A DNA stretch of 64,000 bases. It comes from Auanema rhodensis. Lineage: Eukaryota > Nematoda > Chromadorea > Rhabditida > Rhabditidae. The first letter of the stretch is position 1; each line of letters starts with the position of its first letter. A program made the position numbers and the translations under genes. Location of the stretch: assembly GCA_964057225.1 (NCBI GenBank), contig OZ059898.1:14919267-14983266 (forward strand), read 5' to 3'. Below the pieces are notes generated by a model that did not search any database, was not told where the DNA came from, and saw only the letters and a list, made by a program, of their open reading frames with translations. Positions 1 through 11,706 of the stretch are shown here, in pieces.

Positions 1-3000
1 CTATCTCAAACCCCCAACCCCCAATCACTATTTTAATGCTCCCTTGTTCTACAGAACTAACTCATGCTCGCAAACTCCACGTTGTTATTAAATGGAACTT
101 TAAGCTCTTCTCTTGAGACTATCTCTGCATATTTCTTCAACTCCCATTCCCTATCTCTCATAAGAGAACCAACTTTTCATTAGAAAATCGTCATCTCTAT
201 TTTGCTCTTGTTAAATCAAGAAGAAGCCTATTTAGTAGTTGTATGAGATAAATCAATAACGAACATTTGGAAAGAAGGCATTAATGTAGTTATTGGTTTG
301 TCCACCACTTATCCCAATATGTAAAACATCCGATCGATCTTGTACGCTCCATGACGACGGACGCCACACCAACAGATTTTCTGGAAATTGCCTATTACGT
401 ATTGTGAATTCATATTGTTCGATGCAGTAGCTCTTAAGCTTCACTAGCTCAAGATTTCTCTCTCCCTCTTTCCATCCTTCTACGTCTTTGTCGTCTCTTC
501 TGTAATCTCTTTCTTTCCTCCACTCTTCCAATCTCTTAGAAGAGCATGTGATCCGTCTATTCATCTGGCTTCTATAAGGCTTTCTCATCCCCCTGCTTCT
601 CTATCTCGACGATTGTCGCGCTTTTCCATCTAGATACATAGTACTAGACTTGTTCAAATCGTAGAAACGAAAACCGAAGAGCTCACAGAATTGTTGTGTT
701 GACGCAGGCTCTGGTTCTGTTTCCTTCCTGTGACTTAAAACCCCCTCTCATAAAAGAAAACATCGGAACAAATTTAATGATACGGCGATAAAGCACAAAC
801 TTATGCGGAACAGCGCAATCAAGCTGATCATTGAGATCATAGATTAAGTGTTTAAAACAACAACTATACAAGGAATGTCTTATACGACGAAATTCAATAA
901 AGCAACACATGTGCATGTACATATAAGTATCGTTTCATCCAATATTTCTATTTCAATCGTACGGTCCCTAAACTGCTTTTCTGAAGCTTCTGTGCCAGAC
1001 CGCCCTTGTGGCCTATTACCCTTCTTGTTCTATCATCTCCCTCTTTGCCTCCTAAGCCCTCTTCCACCCTCTCAATGTGTTTCTTCCATTTCAGATCTTC
1101 AAGCTTTAGATGAGTTCCTGTGTCTCTCTTATATTCAAATAGTCAAATATGTGTCTATCATAGCTCGTTCACCAAGCTTCAGCTGACCCCAAATAAGGTC
1201 ACGTCCTGCTCTTCCTTACGGTCCTTCCCTTGATAGCAAGAGAGTAGAGTGGATGATGGAGATGAAGCCTAACGAGAGTTGATGAAGTATAATGTAGCCA
1301 GAACACTCAAAAAGAAAGAAAGTAAAATGAAAAAGAGTAAGTGGATGACAAAGAGAGACAGAGCAAGAGAGAGGGATAAAGATACATAGACGATATAGAA
1401 GGGAAATTGGAAGTTGAACATGTGTTCTGAATGAACACATCTAGAAACCTAATATGTGGCATGACAGTATGTCTCAATGGATTTCCAGCTCTCTGTTTGA
1501 CTAAATGGAATAACTAATAAACCGTTCTCTTTATATGTCGGCTTAGAAACATGAGAAACCTTTTCCAGAAAGAACCGGGTCAGCTGCTAGTTTAAAGCAT
1601 AAGCCAATGCTAACCTTTGTCGGCATTTAAAAGAATGAAGATGAGAGGTACGGAGAGTGAACAGGGAAAAGAGAAAATAAGAGAAAGAGAGAGAGAAGGG
1701 AAAAGGATTGGATCTGAGAAATGGACTTTAGAGTTCCGGTTCTTGACCAAAGTGGGTATTAGCCGGATTCGGAAAAGAGTTGCCGGTGGTTCACGTGGCC
1801 AGATGGCCAACATCGACCCTTCAATCGCGAAAAATATGCAGGTCCCCACCGATCATTTTGACTAGTACAATTCGGAGAAAGAGAAAGAATAAGGTTTACC
1901 ACAAAAAATCTGTTTTCTTCTTTCCATAATCACAAGAATTCTCGTTTATTTCTCTGACGATATTCTTCATTTTTGCAAAATTCGCAGTTTATTTCTCTTC
2001 TTTTCCAAAAAAACAATGATATTATGAACCAGGTTCTAGACGATGAGGTGCGAAATAGAAAGGACAAACAGAATAAAAAAGTTCCAACTTGAAAAACGTT
2101 GATGGGGCTGCGATTAATCATCGTTATTTGAAAAGCTTGATCTATGAGCAAAAATTTGTTCAAAAAAATAATTTGAAAACTACGATTTTGGCGCGAATCG
2201 TTTTCTTCTTTCCGGTCAATTTATCACATCCATGGTAATTGCAAAGGACAATGACAGCGATGAACAAGTGATGACCCCTTCTTATATCCACCTCATTCCA
2301 TTTTCACTTTTTCCAGCTGAATCCACTGAATCAGTAACAATCTCTAAGCAAAGATCCGAAACTGACTAGCAGAATCCATTTGTGCCCTTTACATGTTTCA
2401 ATTGTAGGTGAATCCTTGGGATTTATTGCATGAAAACTAAAAAAAATTGGATGTGACAGCTATGCAACGTAGACGCCATATATTCAGACATTCCTCTCGC
2501 TTGGTCATCTGAACTTTGCTGTATCCTTTTGCTGCTGCAGAATGGTACAGCATTCCCGTCATTAGATGGTTATTCAAAACTAATTTATGAAAAATGAATC
2601 CAGTCGCTTTGGGACCAAATGCGACATGTCAAAAATAGTTTTTTCAAGTCCTGCAACGGAGAATCTCGTGATCATAACATTAGTATCTGCATTTTGATAA
2701 TACCAAATGCGTAACTGAGAACGTTAGCACCTGCTGTTAATATGATGAAGTCGTTCAACCCGACAACGATGATGATGATTAGCGTAGCTTAGCTAGATAA
2801 TCAAGCCTATGCCGATCTAATACTATTAGTTTCGTTATTAGCAGTTGCCAAACATTTTGCTCTTTCAAATTCGCATTTTCGTCCAGAATGTTTTTCTATT
2901 CGTTGGCTGTTCATTATATAAACATACTACTATTCCATATTGAAACGGAGCATACGAAAAACTTGTTCAGCTGCTGGTTGGTTAGTTAGCTGTCTGTTTA

Positions 3001-3246
3001 ACTGACTATCTGATGGACTGCAGCATCAACTTCGTTACATTACATACTAATATACGTTGTCATGAACAGCATTAGAAGAACATATATCATGCTTATAAAA
3101 ATCAAGCATAGAGTATATGTTTCGGACTATTTTTTCTGTCCACAATCCGATGTCATTGATGTATTTGCTGTAAGCACTTTCGGACATCATGATACTTTTA
3201 TTGTTAAGCATTCTTTGTAATTCCCAGTTCTTCATATTTTCCTCGT
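1..3246. other. gene-poor stretch, no supported gene
   Basis: Short open frames occur on both strands (for example 253-588 and 3047-3235, both minus) but none shows a recognisable domain or a convincing splice-phase chain. The sequence alternates between CT-rich and GA-rich patches and AT-rich spacer. I see no RNA gene here. It could be intergenic DNA or a long intron or UTR of a gene lying mainly outside the window. Confidence 0.5.
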
Positions 3247-4038
3247 ATGTTCCATACCTCTGCTTCCAGCCCCTTTTCGCTTTTTTTAGTTTTCAACTTC
3301 GCTTCCATCATCCGCTTTCGTTGTGTACGTGTCTTGGTCGTCATCGACGACGACAACCAAAATATTTTGACCATGAGAAGGCGAAGCCACTGCAGGGCCT
3401 GCATTGGTCACTCGTTTTCTATCTCAAGTCAACAATTCCAGTCAACAACTAGTCCAGCATCAACAGAAAGAGATTCAAAGCTCATTCCGGGAGGAAAAAG
3501 CTGTAGTAGTCAGTATGAACACCAGTGCTCTCAACAACAAAGATCTTCACGTTAGAAACGAGAGAAGTATCATCGTTCACATGACGCTCTTGTCAACACC
3601 ATGTGTATTGATACCATCAAAGCGACTCTTCCATTTCGGAACCAGCATAGTCCAGCCAGTCCGCCTCAACCTAGACATGTGTATAATCCGGTTTAAAAAC
3701 TATCATCAACGTCGTCGTCATCGACTTCATCTCTGTCGAAGTCGTTTTCATGCAGCTCGGCCACGTCCCTCGAATCATATTTCCCCTTCTCGTCAGAAAG
3801 AAGGATGCAAATGTAGTGGACCTGCGTACGTCGTCAGCAGACATTGGCCCATGGCGAAATGATCAGCATGCACGTCAAATCAACACGAAAACCGCTGTCA
3901 TCCGAGGCTGTGGAGATGGTCACCGTCAGTGACAACTGCTGCTGTATTCGTAAACTTTTCATTTACATTCTCCCCCATACTATATTAGTCATCAGAGAGA
4001 TGTTTCTCCCTTTAGCCCGCCAGCTGCGGCCCACATAA
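3247..4038 (+). pseudogene. stop-interrupted coding-like frame
   Basis: One plus-strand frame keeps a protein-like composition for about 790 bases: Ser/Gln-rich, then His/Pro-rich, then Ser-rich. It is broken by three in-frame stops, TAG at 3553-3555, TAA at 3694-3696 and TAG at 3814-3816, and closes at 4036-4038. I found no donor/acceptor pairs that remove these stops. No domain is recognised. It may be a decayed gene or exon, or simply an open-looking stretch of biased composition. All three stops are one C-to-T change away from a Gln codon, which is compatible with decay but proves nothing. Confidence 0.2.
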
Positions 4039-4487
4039 GTTGAACTTTCATTGAGTAAGTATATATGGTCTTTCGTATTATAAAAATAAGTCAAACAATC
4101 TTAATGACTTTATGATTATTTCATCAGTCCGATAAACTACGATCCCTTCAAAGGAATGTTATCTTTCTCCTCGTATTCTCTCTAATTCTCTTTCTAATTC
4201 TCTTTTTCTCCCCCTCCTTTGACTTATGTATTATCGTTCTCTTATTCAATCGTATCTGTATTTTCTTCGTTCATAGCTGCTATAGAGACAAATCGAAATC
4301 TTTCTTCACATACCATCGCCATCATTATCATCCGCTCGTGCGTTCCTACTTTCATCAATTTTCCTTCTCCTTCGTCACCATCACACTCTAACCTATCACA
4401 AATACCAAATATAGTCTCTTTTTCCTTTATCTATCTCTATCTTTCCCTCTGAAGTATACTTTTGGCCACGTAGAAGAGGAAAGGGAT
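4039..4487. other. no feature seen
   Basis: CT-rich and AT-rich spacer up to the GA microsatellite. The small frames here are low-complexity Ser/Phe/Leu translations of CT-rich DNA. Confidence 0.5.

Positions 4488-4569
<82 letters not shown>
4488..4569. repeat. (GA)n microsatellite
   Basis: About 40 near-perfect AG dinucleotides with one interruption near 4500. On the minus strand it reads as (CT)n and produces artificial poly-Ser-Leu frames. Similar tracts occur at the far right of the window. Confidence 0.95.
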
Positions 4570-4573
<4 letters not shown>

Positions 4574-4963
4574 AAAGCAAAGCAAGGCGTGGAAGAGAAT
4601 GAGAGTGTATGAAGAGAGCAAGAGGAGGATGGAGAGACGAACGTGAACATGAAGATATGAAGAGAAAAAGCAACACCGATCTGTTTGTGTCCCTCGTCCT
4701 CTCTCGTCCTTTTCCTCCTTTCATCCCCCACCAAGCATAGCTCTGTCTTCTCGTTATCGGACCTGCACATCCCCCAGTCCACCAGCTCCTTCTTATGTAC
4801 CTCTGTGTCTCTTTCTCTGTTCTCATATCTATCTTTCTTCACGTCTTTTTGTCTCTTTATACATATGCTCTATACATCCCTCAGCCACCAACCCTTTCCC
4901 TTATTTGGCATAGTCTTATGTGCCGCGGAGGACGTGTGTTTTCTCTCACTACTCTCTCTGCAG

Positions 4964-5175
4964 TCCATCTTCTTTCTCTTGTTGTACTAGACACAGCGGG
5001 TTATCCATATCGATCCGTGTTCCATGTGGACCTCGTACGACCCTTCAACTATGTCTACGGCCCACAAGAAATAGAACTTATATATGAGAGAGTTAGTAAA
5101 AGAAAGGGTCAGATAGAAATGATAGACGAAGATACTGAAGGAGAGGTAGGAAAAGATGAGAGAAATAGCGTGTGA
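4964..5175 (+). CDS. candidate terminal exon, function unknown
   Basis: A pyrimidine-rich acceptor ending CTCTGCAG at 4963 is followed by an open frame of about 70 residues ending in TGA at 5173-5175. The first half reads like globular protein (DTAGYPYRSVFHVDLVRPF) and the second half is acidic and basic (KRKGQIEMIDEDTEGEVGKD). No upstream exon was found that connects by phase, and no family is recognised. The second half overlaps GA-rich DNA that can look coding by chance, so this is only a candidate. Confidence 0.22.
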
Positions 5176-6669
5176 GGTCCATGACTATTGAAACCCCTTC
5201 GCTGCCTAGTTGTTAAATGTATAGACGAGGACATCATCAGAGTTAGTCATTCGTCCCAGCCCTCGCTCGCTTACTTCCATCCATCTTACTGCCCCCCCCT
5301 TCTTTCTCTGTCGGTCTCTCCCGTTCCCTCTATTCCTTTGGCTTTCAGTCAGCTACGAAGCACCGAATAGAACAACTACGAAAGAGGGAGAAAAAGAGAG
5401 TATAGGAAAAATGAAGAGAAAGGGGCTGAACGTAAAGGAACGATATATATATTAGATAGAGAGAGAGCAGCAGATCCCCCAAATGTCGAACAGACGGCCA
5501 GCGAGGACGCTCGTTCACCCCTTTTCCTTCTCTAGTGACCGGGGCCACATGTCACGTGATGGACACAGCTATATAGATAGAATGGATAATATAGAGATGT
5601 TAGTCGAATAGAGAAAACGACAGATGTGCGGCTGCTGCTGCCCCCTTTCCTCATCGTCGTCCCTTGTGTGTATCTGTGTATGCCTCCTTGTCTCGTGCCC
5701 CTTTCCCTCTCTTACTGACTTAGTCTATCCGTTTTCATCGCTCTGTCCCTCTCTTATGGCCCCGTGACGATCTCCGGGTCAACTGCTCGTCGTCTTCGAT
5801 GGCTCTGTATATGTAACTGAAATAGTACATGAATTAAGAGAGCGAAAAGAAGCAGAGAAAGGGCAGATGACGAAAACAACGGCATAATCTAACGCTCGAC
5901 CCCGCTAACCCGGCAGCTGGAACATTGCCAGAACGGCATTCAAATTTATGACTATAAGAGAGATAATGAGAAGAAAGAAAGAAAAGAGATTACAGTTTCT
6001 TAAGTGGAAGAGTCTCGAGACATAGACAATGTACGATGAAGAAAAGATCGAGAGACAGGAAATAGAAAGACAGAGCAAGCAAGAACATCAACTACGAGAG
6101 CCTTAAATGGAACAGCAATTTGCTCATTGAGACACACAATAGAGCTTATTAAAGAATTAAGATGTGGTCAGACCCGTAAACAGCAAAAGCACAATGGCTA
6201 ACCAGTTGTCTTGATGTTACTCTAGACCTACTTTCCTCTTATAATTCGGAGCAGTGTGTTCATCTCAAGTCTCCTCACCCCCTGTAAATAGCCAATAATA
6301 ACAACTATGCTTGCACGATTTGCCCTCTCGCCATTTTGGTTGTTAGATTTGACCAGGCAATTCGTTTTGATGTTGGGTTTGAGAATGCTTGTTGTGAACA
6401 TAGCACAAGCTTGTTAGAATTAACTTATCTAGTTATGACAATAGTGAGAGTAAGAGGCGAATGAAATTCGCAGAATCAAGACAAAATGCCCACAAACCTA
6501 TCATGAGAATATCTGTTGTTGAATCTGTAAACTGTGTCTGACACATGGGCCATTTATCCGTTCGATTATAAGCAAATCCTATATCATTATCTAAAATGGG
6601 AAACCTTTGCTTTCATTCACAACTAAATACTATTCAGCTCTAAAGCTGACTATAGTTTATGTGACTCAC
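5176..6669. other. no supported gene
   Basis: Mixed CT-rich, GA-rich and AT-rich sequence with only short frames. If the minus-strand gene ending its visible exons at 6670 is real, further 3' exons may lie here, but I could not place one with a matching phase. Confidence 0.4.
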
Positions 6670-7948
6670 TTGATTCCTTTTTCGGCATATGAAGGAATGT
6701 AGTTACAATGTTTGGACCCGGTCCGAATTCTGAGTTTTGAACCACGGTATCTTCATCAACGCGCCCGTTCTTTGGCACCAGTAGTAAACTGCGCTGAACG
6801 CCACCCCTATGTACGCAAGAATTGAAATGATTTGTATCCGAACTTTTGAATCAAGATGATCGTCTCTTTTTCAATATTATTTTCTCTCCGTCCTCTTAAT
6901 CTCAGCCTTTTTCTATCTTCGCAATACACATCCATCTGTTTCCTTCTTTGGTCGCAGTCCGTACGATGTCGTCACGTTGTACATACAGGTACAGACACAA
7001 ACATACACACAGACACATGCCAGAGACACATAGGAGCGTGTCTATACGTGGAGCCACAGTTAGATAGAAAGTCAAAAAGGCTGAAGAAGAAGAAGACGAA
7101 GAAAAACGACGACGACACCAAAGAAAAGGATGGAAGTCCTTTGAAGAATTAAAGCTACTTACATATAGCCTTTGTATCGCGCTATACTGTCACGAACTTC
7201 ATAGCAGAATCCAGCAGGAACGCTATCAGAGAGCACTGTCAAATTGTCATTATAATCTACTGCTGCCTGGGAATTGAGAATCATATCCTCGCGTTGCACG
7301 TCACCCTCAGAATTCTTCATATTTCTCCCACATATTCGTAGCCTATATATGGAACTTTTCTTAGAAAACTACAATATATCAGAGAGTTCGTTAGCAATTT
7401 TCTCTACTCATTCCAAAATATTTCTTTTTATTATCAATATGTCTGGCGTCCATTCGTCACAATTTACAATTAAATCTTGGGCTCTTATCAGAAACCTTTA
7501 CTGATAACGGCCGTAAAGCAGAGAATTGCTGAGCAAAATCTTCTTTATATAATGCATTCTCTTGCCTTTTAGAACTCTCTCCTCCCTAATAACTCTCGCT
7601 CTCCACCTCTCTCTTCCTCTATTCCTAAATAAGGTCAGGATTATGCGATTGTAGAGTAAACCTGCATCGCGAACTATCTGTTCTACTCACTGTATAGCTA
7701 TCTCCCCCTGTTCCTTTGAGATTTCTTTGAAGAACTTCATGATTTCTGTATGTGTCTCCGGAATTCTGAAGACCAATAGAGTATTCTGCCACGTCCACGA
7801 CATTCCCGCTATCTGGATTCAGAAACAAATACATTCATTAACTTCATTTACAACTTGTACTAAAGTTGATGAGTGAACGACTATATTTGTAAAATCATTT
7901 CTAAATAACACAACTTACAACCAGGAGAACAAGCAGCCAACTATCCAT
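6670..7948 (-). CDS. unrecognised secreted or membrane protein candidate (partial model)
   Basis: Reading the minus strand, an ATG at 7946-7948 opens a hydrophobic signal-like start (MDSWLLVLLV) ending at a GTAAGT donor near 7918. A second exon lies near 7690-7810 and ends at a GTGAGT donor. A third exon near 7160-7280 contains an NLT glycosylation site and the segment VPAGFCYEVRDSIARYKGY, ending at GTAAGT. A fourth near 6670-6850 reads VPKNGRVDEDTVVQNSEFG and ends at GTGAGT. Exons two to four can be joined in consistent phase, but two alternative joins exist for exons one to three, and exon four has a competing frame with a membrane-helix-like stretch (IISILAYIGVAFSAVYYW). No family is recognised and the 3' end is not found. 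The four good donors in a row are the main support. Confidence 0.35.
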
Positions 7949-9518
7949 AACTTAGCTAGATCGCAGTCGTCCTAAAGCAGCTTTTGCAGATCAGGTGAAT
8001 CGTTCTTCTAAAAATTCAACAAGAGCCGCCAATAGAGTTACAGAATTATCGAAATAATGTTGATCCGAGATTTCTATAACTAAATGAAACATATCACACT
8101 TCCTGCTGAGCTTATAACAGTGCTCCATTACTCTAAAGTATATTTCTATTCATCTCCGTTTTGAACAAATTAAATCATTCATAATGTACTACATTGAAAA
8201 TTTTATTCTCCAGCTACATCGCTATCTTTCCATTTTGTAGCATCTTTGTTCGTTTCTAATAAGCACATCTAAACAGTAATTTCATCGTTTGTTCAAATGA
8301 GAACAATGCAGGTTAGAGAGCCCTGTTTGGAAACTGAATACCTGCCAAATATAGGACTGAAGCAGCATCCAGAGACATAACTTTTCTCCCGAAAACAATC
8401 CAACTAGTTCCCAGAATCTCTACTCTTTACTCCATATCACAATTTCTCTGACTCGTTTTCCTATCCGAAGACTTTGACTTGTCAAACATCGTTGTTAGCT
8501 ATTGCGCGTTGTTTAACAGTAAAGGTCTGACACTCCAATATTGATTTATTGGTCCGGGCGACAAAATTTCGCAATGCGTCGTCCTCTTTTCGAAAATCAT
8601 TTGCACCTCTCATCGCAGCAGAAGCAGTCTGTTTGTCGGCTCTTCGTTCAATGTCCCATCATTTTCCGTTATCTGTATGTTCCGAGATTGTCCGGAGGTC
8701 ATAGCGTAACTCTAATTAACCCTTTTCCATGCAACTATTTAATACATATGACGCTTTTGTTTAAATGTTGTATGAATACACCATTGCATCATGCCACGTT
8801 CCGTTTTGCCTTCGTATACTTAAGGATTTTATGTCTCTTGTATTTTCGTTTTTATAACATTTACAAGAGGCAAAGATAGATTATATCTAAACCATTTCTT
8901 TCCACTGGTCTGTTTTTACAAATTCCAAACTATATTATCGAAAATCTTTTCTATTTTTTAACTGTGAAATATAACTAATCAGAAAAAATATTTTTAGTTC
9001 TACTGAGAACTGTTCGGCATGCTGATTCGCGGTTATGTTTTTTTTAGTTTAAATGGATTTCAGTAACATTTAAATCTTCGATCATTCTAATTTTGAGCCT
9101 GTACACTAGTGAACTTTGTTCTGTCTGTTCTTTTAGGCGGGAGTGTTCGTCCGGAATGTTCTGAGGTTTTTGGAATTTTGCCAAGTTTTTCGTTGACTTG
9201 CACTAGATAGCACAACGCGAACCTGGCATAGACCTGAAGACATACTTTCCCCTTCTTTCCCTATTTTGCCTTATATGGGTTCCACAGCCTAGACTAGTAT
9301 CTAATGGATTGTTTTGGCGAGTCGCGCGTCCGGTCGGCCGCGTCGCTTTCCCATAGCGGCAGGTGCTAGTGGGCGTGGCTTGGCAGTGGACACTGGTCAT
9401 TACTCGACTCACCATTGGTCAGCTGCAGCCGCGTCCATTGCCGCTCGCCTCGTCAGTTGCCCTTTCAGCGTCCCTCGTGGCTCCCGTCCCAGCCATTCCT
9501 CTCTCCTACACCACCCAG
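7949..9518. other. no supported gene
   Basis: AT-rich spacer followed from about 9300 by a GC-rich, CpG-containing patch of about 300 bases that leads into the candidate exon at 9519. A 112-residue plus-strand frame at 8541-8879 has no recognisable domain and is not called. Confidence 0.4.
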
Positions 9519-9569
9519 ATGTACGGCTTGGGTCCTTGCTGCTGCGGCTCCGTGGAGCTACCTCTCGCA
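9519..9569 (+). CDS. candidate trans-spliced first exon (Cys-rich start)
   Basis: A pyrimidine-rich run ending CACCCAG lies directly against an ATG, followed by 17 codons (MYGLGPCCCGSVELPLA) and a good donor, GTTAGT. The arrangement is what a spliced-leader acceptor plus a short first exon would look like, and it sits inside a GC-rich patch. I could not find a phase-0 second exon to the right, so the gene is not established and its family is unknown. Confidence 0.25.
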
Positions 9570-11682
9570 GTTAGTCGTCCCCTTCCCCTTTCCCTACATA
9601 TACCGATTCCGGTCCAACTCCCACACATTTCATCTGCTTTCAGATTGCAGAATAGCGCTCACGAAAAGCAATCGAGGAATACACTCGGCTATCGAGTGCT
9701 ATGTTCTGATTAAGTTTATCTCGAGGCTTGTTTTCTTTATTAGTTTCCCTTTTCCATTGTTTTGAATTTTGTGGCCCGAGCTATGCATTCCGAGTACACT
9801 CATAAGGTTGTACCCGTAATGTACATAGCTTGGGTCACATGATTCGCTATAAATATAATACATATGATATATAAATCCCCTACATCATTCGGATCTATTG
9901 AAAGAAATGACTCGAGAATTTTCTCTGCACGGGATCGCGTGGTCGCTTGTAGGCCGCTCCGCGTGACCGGTGACTATGCCTTGTTTACGCGACCAGACAC
10001 GTCTTATCGACCGACCTCACCCATTGTAGTGCACCACGTCGACCGCCAGGCGTCTATACTATATTTTTCTGTTCTTATTGTATTTTGTCTTTACGATTCC
10101 TGTAAAGTTAGGATCATTACGTTAGGGCATACACGTATCTGAGTGTACCCGTAATGATAATGATTCCGATTTTGCAGGGATTTACTTGTACGATTTGAGT
10201 AATATATGCAGTTATATGAACATAGTTTGAAATAAATTATTTGCTATACTTTATATTAATATTATATTGTGAAACAAAATACGATTGGAAATGTGGACCT
10301 CCCTGCCAGCACTACTTTATTTTAGTACAAAACCAATTTATTTTTACCGAAGTAACGAACCGAAGCATATCGTTTGCGATCTTACTGAAAGGCCAGCCAG
10401 GATAGATAGTTAGGGAGAGGAGCAATGAACAATTGTTAGAGGGGCAGGGGCAAATACGTAGTACAGCTATAGGGTGGGGGTGCTTTGAAAAATCGATGCG
10501 AACGACGAAGAACCGACGCTGTGTTACAATCAATCGGTGGTGTTCTGATGAGCCAGGGACTTTCAATAACTTAATCTTTCTGAAAAGTGCTATCCCCATT
10601 ATCGGTGTAATATGTTGATGGTGTTATACTGAAAGAGCGTCCTTTCATATCAGTATTGGGCAGAGTAAAAGCGACCTCGGCGTCTGTTTCCTCCCTTTCT
10701 CGTGAGAGCTAATATACGAACACAAGACGATGATGTGTTTTCGCGGTGACCTGACCCTGCCAACGAGCCATATAGATAAACAAGGCTATGGTCACTGGTA
10801 GAAGATTTTAGAGGCGATGATGAGAATACTAAATGATGGCTATCTATCTACTTCTAGGCCAAAAAGAGGTCGAATGAGGGCCCTCATAAAGCCTCTGCTT
10901 TCATAATGTATATACCACGTGATAGGTCATATGCTGTATTGATTGGTTTGCTTTCGATGTATAGGGAATAGAAAAGAAAACCCAAAGAAACTGCAGCTTC
11001 TGGATAACACGAAAAACGAACAGATTCTGGTTTTAATTTCATCGAATGGGAGTCTCTATTTTGCCGATGAACCAAATCATAAATTGCAAAAGGAATTACA
11101 GTAAATAATTCGGTAAGTACGACCTTATAGTCAATTTAATCGACAGAATATAGTCCGAAATCTTCTGAATATGAAAAGTAATTAAGAAATCTGCGACTCA
11201 TTAATTTTTATTCTCGTTGACAACTTTAATAAAACTCACAGGCATATCTTTAAGTACAAATTAAAGGGCGATATGAATTTCCAGAAGATTTCTTTGGTAG
11301 ACTGCAATAGGTGTAGCGTATGGTATGGCCAGGATTTTGTTTGTCTCATGCCGATCATAAAAAATTTCGAAATATTGGCCAATCATTGTTATCAACATTA
11401 AACTTATTGGTTAGAATACATTCAAAGTTCATATATTTTGCTGTTACTCAATGGGAAAACGCCATTAGTTTAGATAAAAATGTTTTTATATTGTTTTAGC
11501 CATCTTTTTTGTATCTCTAAAGGTCAATAAAACCATTACTATTTATTGGTTTCCTTATTTTTTAAATTTATGTTACGATTGAATCGCTTATTAACTTCCA
11601 CGAGTGCTTAGTTTAAATATTTAATAATCGTCCTGTACTTAAAGAGTCACATCTCGCTAAATTTTTACATTGTAACAACTGT
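9570..11682. other. no supported gene
   Basis: AT-rich spacer with one further CpG-rich patch at about 9930-10,050. A 95-residue minus-strand frame at 10,312-10,599 has no recognisable domain. A 13-base word beginning TGTACCCG occurs near 9808 and again near 10,144. Nothing else stands out. Confidence 0.4.
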
Positions 11683-11693
11683 TACTCTTCCAG
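11683..11693 (+). promoter_or_regulatory. probable spliced-leader acceptor of the znfx-1-like gene
   Basis: The sequence TTACTCTTCCAG ends at 11,693, 13 bases before the ATG at 11,707, with no convincing upstream coding exon. An orphan 3' splice site this close to the start codon is the usual mark of trans-splicing in nematodes. Confidence 0.5.
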
Positions 11694-11706
11694 ATAAAAG
11701 CATCAT

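Noticed and set aside
253-588. 111-codon minus-strand frame
   Set aside because: No domain, no supporting splice sites, and mixed low-complexity composition.
3047-3404. Two overlapping minus-strand frames with coiled-coil-like composition
   Set aside because: They are in different frames without a plausible intron between them and overlap the plus-strand interrupted frame; no family match.
4396-4842. Open frames with long Ser-Leu runs
   Set aside because: They are translations of the GA microsatellite read on the minus strand.
9808-10157. Repeated 13-base word starting TGTACCCG near 9808 and 10,144
   Set aside because: Only two copies with no wider similarity; could be chance.
10312-10599. 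95-codon minus-strand frame
   Set aside because: No recognisable domain or partner exons; composition does not stand out from spacer.
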